A DNA stretch of 64,000 nucleotides from Polytrichum commune (Eukaryota; Streptophyta; Polytrichopsida; Polytrichales; Polytrichaceae), in NCBI GenBank assembly GCA_950295325.1, contig OX485806.1:1862001-1926000 (forward strand), written 5' to 3'. How positions within the stretch are numbered: the first letter of the stretch is position 1; the number at the start of each line of letters is the position of its first letter. Below, one piece after another: positions 21,119 to 31,700 of this stretch. The translations under genes were made by a program, and so were the position numbers. Below the pieces are notes generated by a model. The model was given only the letters and a program-made list of their open reading frames with translations. It was not told the origin of the DNA and ran no database searches.

Positions 21119-21886
21119 TCAAATCAATTTATTGAGTTTGGCGAGCCTCATGATGCTCTTGAATACATTATCGCGGGGGCTTAGCGCCGCATTGCCGAAG
21201 GGGTTGGACCTAACAAAAAATGGGATGCTACCGGCGTGGAGCACGAGCCTTCTAAGGTAGGGGGCTAGCCTATCGACCAAAAATGTGTCTTGCCTATCGC
21301 CGGTCCAAGTGTCCGGGAAGATGACGTTGCCCGGGGGGTTCAAGACGCTCTTGGTGGGGCTGTCGTCGATGAGGACGGTGTTCTCTGGAGTCGGCCACCA
21401 CCCGTGCGGCGTCCCTTGCAGACGGGGGACGCCTCGCCAGAGTCTCGAGCGGAGGACCTTGAGGAACTGTTGTCCTCCGCCCCGACCGCCAAACTTGGGC
21501 ACCGGTTGACCTTTCTCGTCGAGCAGCTCGTCGCAGTCCTCTTGGCCGAGGACGAGGCAAGGGCTCGGGAGATCGCGGAACAAGAAGTGCACGATGGGCT
21601 CGGTGTTCTCCATGACCATGGAGCTCCACACAATGACGTGAGCGAACTCGACCACCTCGCGAAGGAAGTCACGCAAGCCGGGACGGGCGCGGACAGCCTT
21701 GCGGTTAATGAGGGTGTCGAGCTCGCCGTCGTAGTCCCTTTCGTCGGGGTGACGGAAGGGACGCGTGGGGACCCTTGGGATGTGTTGGGTGTGACACAAC
21801 ACCCCGTTGAGGTCAAAAACGATGAAAGGTTTGTTCCGGGTGGGAGGTCCACTGGTAGAGGGGTTGCGACCAATCTCCGGGGGGTC
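21119..21886 (-). CDS. FCP1/NIF-type phosphatase-like (HAD superfamily)
   Basis: The exon starts at acceptor ATCACAG/GACCCC (21887) and runs 255 codons to TGA. It contains the HAD motif I variant 'VFDLNGVLCHT' (nucleophile Asp kept; the second Asp of DxDGT is Asn, as in many plant FCP1-like proteins), motif II 'AHVIVWSSM', and motif III/IV 'NTVLIDDSPTKS' near 'GNVIFPDTW'. FCP1-domain enzymes dephosphorylate phospho-Ser/Thr, classically on the RNA polymerase II C-terminal domain. With D-x-N the catalytic acid is missing, so activity is uncertain. The 5' exons are not identified. The exon is GC-rich (unlike its flanks) but has no internal stop. Confidence 0.7.
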   Translation of the reverse strand, partial: DPPEIGRNPSTSGPPTRNKPFIVFDLNGVLCHTQHIPRVPTRPFRHPDERDYDGELDTLINRKAVRARPGLRDFLREVVEFAHVIVWSSMVMENTEPIVHFLFRDLPSPCLVLGQEDCDELLDEKGQPVPKFGGRGGGQQFLKVLRSRLWRGVPRLQGTPHGWWPTPENTVLIDDSPTKSVLNPPGNVIFPDTWTGDRQDTFLVDRLAPYLRRLVLHAGSIPFFVRSNPFGNAALSPRDNVFKSIMRLAKLNKLI

Positions 21887-22019
21887 CTGTGATGAACAAC
21901 GCGACTAGTTTAATTCTATGATCCAATAATGAAATTTTGCGTAGAAAATGAAGACGGTGCATTATGGGGAAAGACGAGGAAGTGAGGAGAGTGCAAGGAA
22001 AATGTGCTCAAGGGCACAC

Positions 22020-22173
22020 TTGCGAACGAGCGTTCGTGAATGAAGGCTGCGGGGGCGGTGCGCATCATTTACGAGCGCTCGTTCGTGAGCGCGGCTACAC
22101 GTACATTTACGAGCGGTCGTTCGCGAATGAGGTGGACAGTGGGTCGCAGCCTTTCACGAACGAGCGTTCGCGA
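22020..22173. repeat. Cluster of four TTTACGAACG-type palindromes
   Basis: Four palindromes with arms close to TTTACGAACG / CGTTCGTAAA start at 22020, 22068, 22106 and 22152. Most have one or two mismatches (cgagcg, cgcgaa). They lie just beyond the 3' end of the ParB/methyltransferase-like gene. The order of surrounding words matches 41636-41720. Confidence 0.85.
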
Positions 22174-22336
22174 ATGAGGTGGGTATGCAAGAATCAACAT
22201 AATCTCATCAACATATACAACATACGAGAAGGGGTCGAGGGCAGAGAATTTGAAGCAACGCGATGCAGATAACATAGGCTCATATATTAATCCGTTGAAT
22301 ATTTACATTTCTCACGTGATAGTCTATCACATTTTC

Positions 22337-22414
22337 CTAAGGCAAAATGATGCCGTGTCCTACAAAACTGTTCGGCCCTAAGGGGGACCGCTGAAGAGGG
22401 CTCTCGCAAGGCCA
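22337..22414 (-). CDS. ParB/methyltransferase-like gene, terminal exon 4
   Basis: Acceptor TCGACATCCAG/TGGCC at 22415. It encodes 25 residues (starting WPCESPLQRSPLG) and ends in TAG at 22337-22339. Intron 3 (22415-22504, 90 bp) is phase 0 and contains one TTACGAACG palindrome. The assignment rests on splice-site fit and on a diverged second copy of this exon-intron-exon stretch at about 41860-42065. Confidence 0.5.
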   Translation of the reverse strand, partial: WPCESPLQRSPLGPNSFVGHGIILP

Positions 22415-22504
22415 CTGGATGTCGATGAAGATAAAAACATCGCGATGTTAGAGAGGTTACGAACGCGCGTTCGTTAAAAAATGGTATTCTCAGAGGAGAG
22501 TTAC

Positions 22505-23938
22505 CTCGTCATCGGGGGGAGGGGTAGCGGCGCTGGACCGAGCAGCAGGTCCCTCCTCAACGATTAACGAACGCGCGTTCGTAACCTCCACAGCTGCAGC
22601 CGCCTCTGTCTCCATGGCCTCTGCCTCACGCTCCGGTTGAGAGGCCTGTGTCGCTTGGATGCGCAGCGCGTCTTCTTCCTCGGCGCCCAGGTCGAGCGCG
22701 TCCATCCTGACATCCTCCATCCACGCCGCATGGGTTTCTTCCACGTCCATCCCATGCACCCCTGGTGCGTCATTGGGGCTCCCCTGCGTGTCCTCCACAA
22801 TGACCATGTCAGTGTGTCGCGCAGAGTCATCGCCATGTCTGTCTACTACCCTGGGGACGACGGTGAAAGACGATGCATCGGTGTATGAGGGCAGTCCTAC
22901 CCTTGAAGGGGGAGGGGTGAGGACTGGAGGACCTGAAGATTCACGAACGCGCGTTCGTAAATCCTCGTCCTCCTGGATGGCCGCCGCCACAGCATCGTGG
23001 GAGGTGGTCGAGGGAACCTCTGGTGGCGGAGGAGTGCCAACAGGCGTGGGGTGGGGCGCCTGCTGGCGGGAAGGCCCTCCGGTGAACATGCCCGGTGGAG
23101 GGGATTGGGAGGGGTATCCTCCAGTGAAGGGGTAGGCCGGCTGGGGGGGCGCCGAGAAGCTCTGCATACGCTGGAGCATGGCGAGGATGGCGTCCGTCTT
23201 CTCGTTGGACTGCCTCAGCTCCTCCTGAATTGCGAACATTTTCTTGGCATTCTCCTCTGCCGCCTTCGCCATGTCCTCCTTCATCTTTTGCTCGAGCTTG
23301 GCGTTAAGCTCGGCGACGGACAACGCCTCCTCCTTGACCCGCTTGTTCTTGTCGAAGTCTACCCCCAGCTCGACCATGATCTCCATGTCGCCCTCGTCCT
23401 CATCGGAGACCTCGATGATTGCCCCCGGAGGCAGCTCCACGTAGGGGGTCTTCTTCATCCTCCGCCTCGTGTTGCGGTACTGGTCCAACGTCGGTCGGGA
23501 CCGTTGGTCCAGAAGGTCGAGGTTCTCCATCTTGGGAACCACGATCGGCCTGGGCGACACGGATGTCGAGCATCCCCCGGGAGTGCCGAATGCCTCCGCT
23601 CCAGACGTTCTCGCGGGGAGGACATCTTGGGTTGTCCCCGCCGACGACCCCGTGTATCCACCCGGAGTCCCTTGCACGTCGGATGGATTTCCCGACGGCG
23701 CCAAAATGCGGAGAGGAGTGACGTCCAAGGATCGGAGGATCGCCTCGACGTTGTAGGAGGGCGCGGGCTCGTCGTCGTCCGTCTCCATGGCGGGCATGCC
23801 TTCGTCGACGGGCATGTTGATGTCCGTCCTCGGGAGGGACATGTCCTCCAGGTCCATCGTGGAGGCCTTCGCCCTGTGCACGTGGAAGTCCTCCTCGTCG
23901 ATGGCTTCAATGAAGCTGTTGACGACCAGCCCCAGCAT
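22505..23938 (-). CDS. ParB/methyltransferase-like gene, exon 3
   Basis: 478 codons, phase 0 at both ends (acceptor TTGAATCTCAG/ATGCTG at 23939; donor GACGAG/GTAACT). The first residues, MLGLVVNSFIEAIDE, continue the motif I-II strand begun in exon 2. The rest is an acidic, Pro-rich, probably disordered tail with an Ala/Lys/Glu coiled coil (about residues 225-275, AELNAKLEQKMKEDMAK...). Two 22-bp palindromes lie inside the coding sequence, at 22564-22585 (read as VTNARSLI) and 22940-22961 (read as DLRTRVRE). They are in different reading phases and neither breaks the frame. Confidence 0.65.
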
Positions 23939-24079
23939 CTGAGATTCAAGCAAATACGTTAGAAAATACGAACGTGCGTTCGTAAACATCAACGACGAGA
24001 AACAATGTCATCAAACCCAAGACAAGTTGAGGTGAACTTTAACGAACGAGCGTTCGTAAATATTAGTTGGAGAGCTTAC
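23939..24079 (-). other. Intron 2 (141 bp) with two palindromes
   Basis: GTAAGC...GAATCTCAG, phase 0. Palindromes at 23965-23986 and 24039-24060, near either end of the intron. Confidence 0.65.
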
Positions 24080-25405
24080 CATCGCAGCGTACATGAACTT
24101 GCTGCCGCCACAAACGTTGTACACGGTCTCTCCGCTTATTGCCACGCTCTGCAAAACGGAGACGTAGAACTCCAACCTGAGTTCCATCGCCGGGAAGACA
24201 GTGTACAAGGTCTCCTGCAGCAGATCCTTGGGAGGGGGATGGGGGATGCTGTAGATCTTCTTGAACGTAGTGTTCGCCTTGACAGGGGCTCGCCCATTCC
24301 GCAGCGCGTTGTACGTCAAGAAGACGAGGCTGACCGCCCCCACCTGTTTGTTCCCCCTGGCCTCGTTGATGGCCACGATCCCTTCCGTCTTGGCGGGCAC
24401 GTAAGTGCTGTGGAAGATGCTGTACTCAAATTTGATCGACTTCTCGTACAGGTCGACTACAGCAGAGAGCTTCTCCTGCTCGACTATCCACAGCCAAACG
24501 TGAGGCTCCCTCATGTCCGGAGACTTGTGCTCCTTGAACTTGGCCATGAAGGGGTCGTAGAAAGGTATGTCCTTCCCCCCCTGCCTCGACGCACCGGGGA
24601 TCCCCCTGAAATCGATCAGGGCAAATGGGCACCCCCGTCGATCCTCCCTCACCTCGGCCCTGCTCATGGTCCGGTCCCACTTGGAAAATGTCACCCTCTC
24701 CACTCCTTTTGTCAACAGACAAAATCTGGCCACTCCTTCGAATGTGGCCAACCTCTTCCGCGTCAAAAAGCTTCTGTATTGCTCCACCTCTTGGGGATCC
24801 GTCTCGGTTTTCTTTGTCCTCTTGTTCCCCTTCTGCTTCAAAATGGAGGCGTGCTCCTTGACAAGACAACGCATTGAGGGTCCGGAGATGTTGTAGTCGA
24901 CCTTGAACATCTTCCAGCTGGCCCAATTAATGTCCCCGTCGGCTAGGATGAGTGCGTACTCTGGTATTAGGGCGCTCAACTCCCTCATTGCAGCAGTCTT
25001 CAGCTTGCGGTGTTCGCACCATTCCTTGATGGAATACGTGCCGGGCTTGTGTCTTGGCCTCTTCAAAAATATCTTCGGGTATGGGATGGTTCTTCCCACA
25101 GTGTTCCCAAGAAGATGCACCGCGCACCTCTGCAACTCGGACTCTGTTAACCCTTGAAGGGACCTGAAGAACTCCCTCAGTAGTGGAGGGGCCTCCCCGG
25201 TCTTCTCCGCGCTGTACTTCTCCTCGGTGTCGGGGTTGACCAGATCGCCCGAGCTGTGCGCATCAAAAAATTGTGTCCACAACTCCCAAGTGTCCCTGTT
25301 GCAACAGATGAGGCGGAGCTCACCCTTGAGCTCCAGGACAGACTTGGTTGTTGTAGACTTCATGTCGATGGAGGAGAACTTGTCCACCATCGCGTCGCAG
25401 AATGC
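24080..25405 (-). CDS. ParB/methyltransferase-like gene, exon 2 (MTase-like core)
   Basis: 442 codons, phase 0 (acceptor TTGCTGCAG/GCATTC at 25406; donor GCGATG/GTAAGC at 24079). Residues 255-270 (CPFALIDFRGIPG) stand where motif IV (D/N-PP-Y) of a beta-class amino-methyltransferase would be. Residues 300-345 (HVWLWIVEQEKLSAVV...) fit the following strand-helix. Residues 405-442 (LRLEFYVSVLQS...GETVYNVCGGSKFMYAAM) match the motif X-I helix-strand-loop, with GGSKF in place of the G-x-G SAM loop. Catalytic residues are absent, so it is probably a non-enzymatic or strongly diverged relative. It shares the same order of elements with the gene at 14727-17061. A basic KQKGNKRTKKTE stretch lies at about 190-201. 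Confidence 0.6.
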
Positions 25406-25526
25406 CTGCAGCAAGAAAAACATCAGTAACGCACAAAATACGAACGCACGTTCGTAAGTTTGAATGTCAAAGAATTTGAAAATTTGAATGTCAAAGATAT
25501 TTACGAACGTTCGTTCGTAAACTCAC
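25406..25526 (-). other. Intron 1 (121 bp) with two palindromes
   Basis: GTGAGT...TTGCTGCAG, phase 0. Palindromes at 25437-25458 and 25500-25521; the latter begins inside the donor hexamer's last base. The direct repeat 'tttgaatgtcaaaga' also lies here. Confidence 0.65.
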
Positions 25527-26765
25527 CTTCCATTGTGGAGACGGCGTCTTCGCGTTCTCCCTTTCTTTAGGGGGGCACCCGTGGGCGACCCAGACGTCCC
25601 TTGCAGCCACTATGTTGGCTGCCCACGACGCCTCGAAGGCCTTGATTTTGTTGCCGGAGTTGAGGAAGGTGGATATCTTCCGCAGCTTGTCCCAATCGTC
25701 CGACCACACCAAGAACGCCTTCCAGTAGCGCAAGTCCTCCTTCAGCTCATGCTGGAAGTTGTCGTCCTTGAGAATTATTTGGGACGCCTCCAAGCTGTGT
25801 TGGCCGTCTATGATCCAGAACTCTCCATTCTGGATCCGTGGCCAGTCCTTCTCCGTCGGACGGGATGTCAGCCCCTTCGGCATGACGCAGACGGTCTGCC
25901 TGTCCCACTTGACGTTGTTCATTAGATTATTTATCTGCCACTTCACACCACCGCTTTCGCGAGAGCGAACCACCCATTTGTTGGGGGACATCTCGCACTT
26001 GAAGCAGTCCACGTTGAATGTGAAGTGGCGTCCCATGGGCCAGCAATCCTTCGAGTAGTTGTTGAAGTCTCGAAGGATCCTCGTGGCCTTCACAGCGTCA
26101 GGGTTCTCACCCTTTTTCAAGGGGGTGGGCATTACGACAGGCGAGGTCACCTCTGCGGTCTCCGTTACTCCCGATTTCTCCATCTCCTCCCTTGTCCTCT
26201 TCGATGGCGTGGAGTGTCTACTGGGGCCCTCCGTCGCCCTGCTAGCGGAAGGCACAGGCCTGGGTGCACTTCTAGATCCTCCTGCCCCTGATGTGGATGG
26301 TTTCCTGGGGCTCTTCTTCTTCTTGTTTGCCTCAGTGACCACACTGTTGTATTTGGAGATGTTCAATGCCAGGGCGTTCAATTTCCTTGCAGTCCAGTAT
26401 GGGCTCAACGCATATTTGGAGAAGAGGCCGTCCAGGTCGAAGTGCTTGGCATCTTCCGCTACGTTATTGGTGGCGTATTGGTAGGAGAAGGTATTTTTCT
26501 GAAAATGTAACAAGAGGTTGATATGATCCTTCTTGTTCTTCATGTCCAGAATTACATACTCCCCCTGGGCCTCTATGGACTCTATCTCCCACGTCTTCAT
26601 TTGAACCCACTGTTCGGGCTGGTCCGGTCTTGTCTCCAGCTCGTAGGTGAAGCGCATGCAGAAGAGGCCGTCCCCGATCTTCTCTGGCAGTGCCGTCCAC
26701 TCCCCCATGAAGTCTTCCTTGGGGACATAGTTGTCGTTGCCGTTATCGTCTAACACCGACTCTGG
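25527..26765 (-). CDS. ParB/methyltransferase-like gene, exon 1, downstream part
   Basis: 413 codons of the first coding exon, downstream of the retrotransposon insertion. About residue 339-343 (counting from the ATG at 36947) is DGQHS in the context 'FWIIDGQHSLEAS', followed by 'WKAFLVWSDDWDKLRKISTFLNSGNKI'. This resembles the DGQHR / ParB-sulfiredoxin-like fold, with an Asn/Lys helix after it. Earlier parts hold a Trp-rich region (MGEWTALPEKIGDG) and a basic, Ser/Pro-rich linker (KKKKSPRKPSTSG). Donor GAAG/GTGAGT at 25526. ParB-like domains bind or cut DNA or hydrolyse nucleotide in bacteria; in this protein the role is unknown. The ParB call rests on one motif plus order of elements. Confidence 0.55.
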
Positions 26766-26770
26766 GAGGC
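26766..26770. repeat. Target-site duplication GAGGC, left copy
   Basis: GAGGC here equals GAGGC at 36891-36895 on the other side of the retrotransposon, marking a clean integrase-type insertion. Confidence 0.95.
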
Positions 26771-28735
26771 TGTGAGGCCAAACCCCCCACCCTTAAGCGT
26801 CCGTAGTCCGAGTAGTGGGTTTGGGCTCACATTCCTCCGCGGTATTGGATTTGGACTTGGATGAGTCCATAGTGCAAGGTTCACCCTTCAAGTGGTCTTG
26901 GATTTAACTAGAATTTCATTGGTGTCTCCATACCGTACATAAGCCTTTAAGTATTAAGAAATACTTATGTGACTTATGTCAATCTCTCCCTCGCACCTTT
27001 GGTCTTTGCTTCCTTTGTCTTGCCATCGCGAGAGTGCTCCACATTCTCCATTAAGTTGTGCACGTGGTTTATTTTTAGAGAGAGGATGCAAGTGTTAAAA
27101 AAAACACTATTCTCTATAGTCAATCTCAAATACATTTACTTGTGAAAGCCACACATAACACTAACTAGCATAATGTAACTAACTACTTGTCTATGAGCTA
27201 ATTAGGTAGGCTATCTACTAAGCTCCTTCATAAACCCAGCTTCTTAGCTTCTAACTAAACAAACCCAGCTCCTTCATAAACCCAGCTCCTTCATGAACCC
27301 AGCTCCTTAGCTTCTAACTAAACAAACCCAGGTCCTTCATAAACCCAGCTCTTTACTTTCTAACTAAACAAACCCAGCTCCTTCATAAACCCAGCTCCTT
27401 CATGAACCCAGCTCCTTAGCTTCTAACTAAACAAACCCAGGTCCTTCATAAACCCAGCTCTTTACTTTCTAACTAAACAAACCCAGCTCCTTCATAAACC
27501 CAGCTCCTTCATGAACCCACAACTTTGTAGTTGTAATCCCCAACTACCTCACTAATTATTCAAGCCCTTAACTAATCTTCCTACCTAATTTCCCTAATTC
27601 TACTAACAACCCCTTTCTAATCACACAATTCTTCTCTAATCCTAAAATCCTAAAATCCTAGAGAGGAGAGGGGGAGAGAGAATTTCCTAACTTCACTAAG
27701 ACTAACTAATCCACACAAGTATATTTTTGCACTCATCACAACATCAAGTGCTCAACTCTTAAACATGGAACTTGCAACCACGTGTATTCAAAACATGAAC
27801 TTAAAGTACCACAAATTGGAATCATGAATTAACTTTAAAATCCTTCACGTCAACACTAATTCTACCAAGAGGTCAAGCCCTCTTCAAGGCTAACAAGCCT
27901 TGGCTCTCAAACTAAAAACTAAGCACACACATGTGCTCCAATATGGCTTCCCACACCCACACTTATAACTCGTGGGGTGCCTTGGAGCACAAAGGAAAGA
28001 GAGGATGAGTGAGGGAAGAATGAGGGATTATATAGTAAGCTTGAGGGGGTGAGCACCCTCAAGGCTCACGATAAGCCCTTGAGATTTCCTCCTACTTAGT
28101 AGGCGCCAATCCTATCTTCTAAGCCTTCCTCCCTCAAATGATCAACAAGGATCCTAATTCGAACATTTAACTAGCCTTGGCTTTCTACCTACCACACTTT
28201 ACCAAACTTGGGATGCTTCAACCCAAACTTAGCCTCCTTCGCTTTCCGCCGCCATAACTTTCTCCCCTTACTTTCCCAAATCGTCGCTCACCACTTAATT
28301 CAAACCACGATGCTTAACTCGTGATTTGATTGGTGCTTTGAGAATTTGCTTATCCTCCACCTTACATTCTTCCTTGGGCCTTCCCCATTAAGTGGCCATG
28401 ATGAGGTGGTCCACTTGTGCGCTCCATGTGATCCTCCATTCATCCCAATTCGAATGCACTTGCCTCTTGAGTCACTTTGGTTGTCTCCATCCATTTGTAC
28501 TAGCCTACTTACTAACTACTCAATCCAAGTTCTCCTTACCTATCCTCATTCACTCAAATCCTTCCGAAGGTAAAAACACAATAACAACTCACATCCTAGC
28601 CTCTTACAACATGGTACTTCTAAGACTAACATTTCACTCTTTTTATATTTTTGTGAAGTAACATGCTACTTCAAAGTGCATCAACTAACGTTTCAAGGGT
28701 CTAAGACTAAATGTGGGCACCCTTTTGGGCTCACA
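26771..28735 (-). repeat. LTR, left copy (3' LTR of the minus-strand element)
   Basis: Edges TGTGAGGCC...GGGCTCACA. It contains an internal tandem array (about 27235-27520) of 'aacccagctccttcat(a/g)aacccagctcc' units with a roughly 112-bp higher-order period. Wherever compared, it is the same as the right copy. Confidence 0.95.
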
Positions 28736-28793
28736 TAATTGGCGACCATCGGGGGATGAATCCAAACATCTCTTGCTCCAAGGGTAAGTTGCC

Positions 28794-31700
28794 TTATCCA
28801 TTGAAGTGACCGCCGCAAGCGCTATCGTGGCAAGCGATTAAAATCGCTTCAACCTCCGTTTTTGACACGCATCGTCGTAAAATACCATCGGACCCCCTTC
28901 TAAACAACCTATGGCCCACTACAACAAATTGCCTACTATTTACCCTCACCTTCCTTCTCTCTTCTTTTGTCCACTCTTTGGGCAACTTGTGGGTTGTTAG
29001 AAATTCCACTATGCCCGCATACCACTCCGGTGTAGAAGTGACCACAAAGAGGCTATCATCTACTAACATATCATTTACCGGATTTTTTCCTATCTCCTCC
29101 GACAACCTAGACAAGTGGTCCGCTTGTAAATGCATACGACCCGGTTTATATTCCACCGTGTAGTCGAATTCTTCTAATAACAAAACCCACCTAGCTAACC
29201 TACCACTTAACTCCGCCTTGTTAATTAGATACTTGATAGCCATGTGGTCAACAAAAAATACAACCGGGTTGCACATGAGGTAATGTCTAAACTTTTTAAC
29301 GGAAAACACCATGGCTAGGCACTCCCTCTCCGTTGTAGAGTAGTTTCTTTCGGCGGGGGTCAATTGCTTACTCGCATAAGCTATAGGTTGATCCTTCTCT
29401 TTTTCTCCCGTTGCTTGACAAAGCGCACTCCCTATTGCCACATTACTAGCATCACAATAGACGTGAAAAGGTTTACCCCAATTGGGTGGTATCAACACCG
29501 GATAGGTGCTCAACCTATCCCGCAATTCCTCAAAGGCTTTTTGACAAGCATCCGTCCACTCGAATTTGACATCCTTTTTGAGCAAATGGGTAATGGGCAC
29601 CGCTATCTTTGAAAAATTAGGAATAAGTTCCCGGTACCATCCCACATGTCCTAACAACTTAGAGATCCCCTTGGAATTGGTTGGAGTTGCCAAGTCGCTT
29701 ATGGCCGCAATCTTATCCGGATCGGGTTCTCTACCTTTCTCACTAACAACATAACCCAACAACACTCCCTTATTCACTCCCAAAAATGTCTTATCCGGGT
29801 TCAATGCTAACCTCATCTTCCTACACCTAACCAATGCCTCCCTAACACAATGTAGGTGATCATCCACATTACTTTGTGTGCTAAAATCGTCCACAAAGAC
29901 GGTCATGGATTTGAACAACAAGTCGGTGAAGATATACATTACTAATCGTTGGAAAGTAGCCGGGGCATTACATAACCCAAATGGCATCACTACCCACACA
30001 AAAGTACCCCAAGGTGTAGTAAAAGCCGTTTTATGGATATCTTGGAGGGCTATGGAAATTTGATTATAACCCGCATACCCATCCATAAAGGTATATCGCG
30101 AATGACCTCCAACCTCCTCAAGCAACAAGGTGATAAAAGGTAAGGGGAAGTGATCCTTTTGTGTGCACGAATTCAATTTCCTATAGTCGACACAAACCCT
30201 TAATTTCCCTTTTTTTTTCTTTACTAAGACCATAGGAGAAACCCAATCCGTGATTTCCACCGGCTTGATAAACCCGGCCTTCAATAACCTTTCCAATTCC
30301 GCTTTCACCAACAATTGCAATTGAGGATTCATCCTCCTCTCCTTTTGTCTAATTGGCCTCGCCCCCGGAATTAAAGGAATCCGGTGCTCTACCATTTCCC
30401 TAGGAATTCCCTTAAGCTCATCGTAGGACCATGCAAAAGTATCACTAAACTCATCCACCAAATTGCTATACTCCCTAACCTCTTTCTCCCCCAATTTGGA
30501 GCCCATCTTCATTTGTCGGGTTTTTCCATTCTTTAATTTCACATCCACGTACCGCCAATCCGCTTCCGACACATGTGCTTGTTCCTCTTTGTTCCGATAC
30601 CAATCGGAAGGCACATTGGGGTAATCTTTCACATCTTGACCTACAACTATCCCCGTAGACGTGGTCTTGAAATGTAAAGGCTCCTCCAATTTCGATGACT
30701 CAATAATCACATCCTCCTCTTGAGTCCCATCTACATGAATTAAACTAACCTCACCCTCTTCCACGTCATCTACCCAAGGTGTTAACCCACCGCTAATCCA
30801 CTCTTCCTCGGTGAGCACCTCACATGGCTCCAACAATGAGCCCTCTCCTAAACTAACACTAGGAAATTCACTCCCTAAGCCTACTTGGTGAAATGTAACC
30901 ATTACATCAACCTCGGACTCGGGGTACTCCCTTAGCCATTGGGCATAATCCCCATTATCCCCATAATTGTAAAAATTAGGACCTAGACTTCCCGAGCCCG
31001 AATCTATAACAACCCTTTGACCTTCGGGATGGACGACTCCCACCAATGCCTTGCCAATCTCATTCTCGTTTAAGTCATCAATTTCCTTCTCCAATGGCAA
31101 ATACATCTCCTTCTCCATCCATCCTTCTAATGAACCAATGGACACTATGACCCTATTACCCTCCGGACCATAAGTGATGGATGGTTTAGGTCCACCCCAA
31201 TTGACCATAGCATTCGCCATCCGCAACCAAGGCCTACCTAGCAAAATGGGGAAGGTGTCCTTGTTGGAGTGCATTTTAATGACATGGAAGGTGACCAAGT
31301 ACTCCTCACCTCCCGTAGTCATTCTACAATCCTTGATCATCCCCAAAGGCGTAGTCGAACTTTGATTTGCCATATTTATGACCAAAGGTGAAGGCCCCGT
31401 GAGTCCAAGTCCCAATTTTTTCATAGTATCCTCCGGTAGTATATTTAGACTACTCCCTCCGTCGACTAGCACATTAGGAACCACCTTATCTACTATAACA
31501 ACTTCTATTTCTATAGCTTTCACGTGTCTTCCACCTTGTGATTGGATCCTAGCGGCTATTTTAGCTTTCACCTTCCTCATCCTCTTGTGTACCGGCATTC
31601 CCTCCTTTAATGTTTTCCTTGCCGTGGGTGAAATTTCCAATAGTTGGCCGAAAGTAATATCCGCCTTGAGTGTACTAAGGTCCGCCCACAAGTCGTACCC

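Noticed and set aside
20019-21122. 367-residue Arg/Pro-rich protein starting with a hydrophobic segment
   Set aside because: It overlaps a better-composed exon in another frame and the hydrophobic start falls in the intron-like gap; high GC explains the open frame.
24005-24877. 290-codon plus-strand frame and similar plus-strand frames at 22997-23962 and 25533-25925
   Set aside because: They are antisense shadows of the minus-strand exons, which have better composition, splice-site fit and recognisable motifs.
8903-25405. Endogenous giant virus fragment (kinase, phosphatase, methyltransferase, ParB)
   Set aside because: GT-AG introns, heavy transposon content and lack of any viral core gene argue for nuclear genes; no capsid, polymerase or packaging ATPase is visible.
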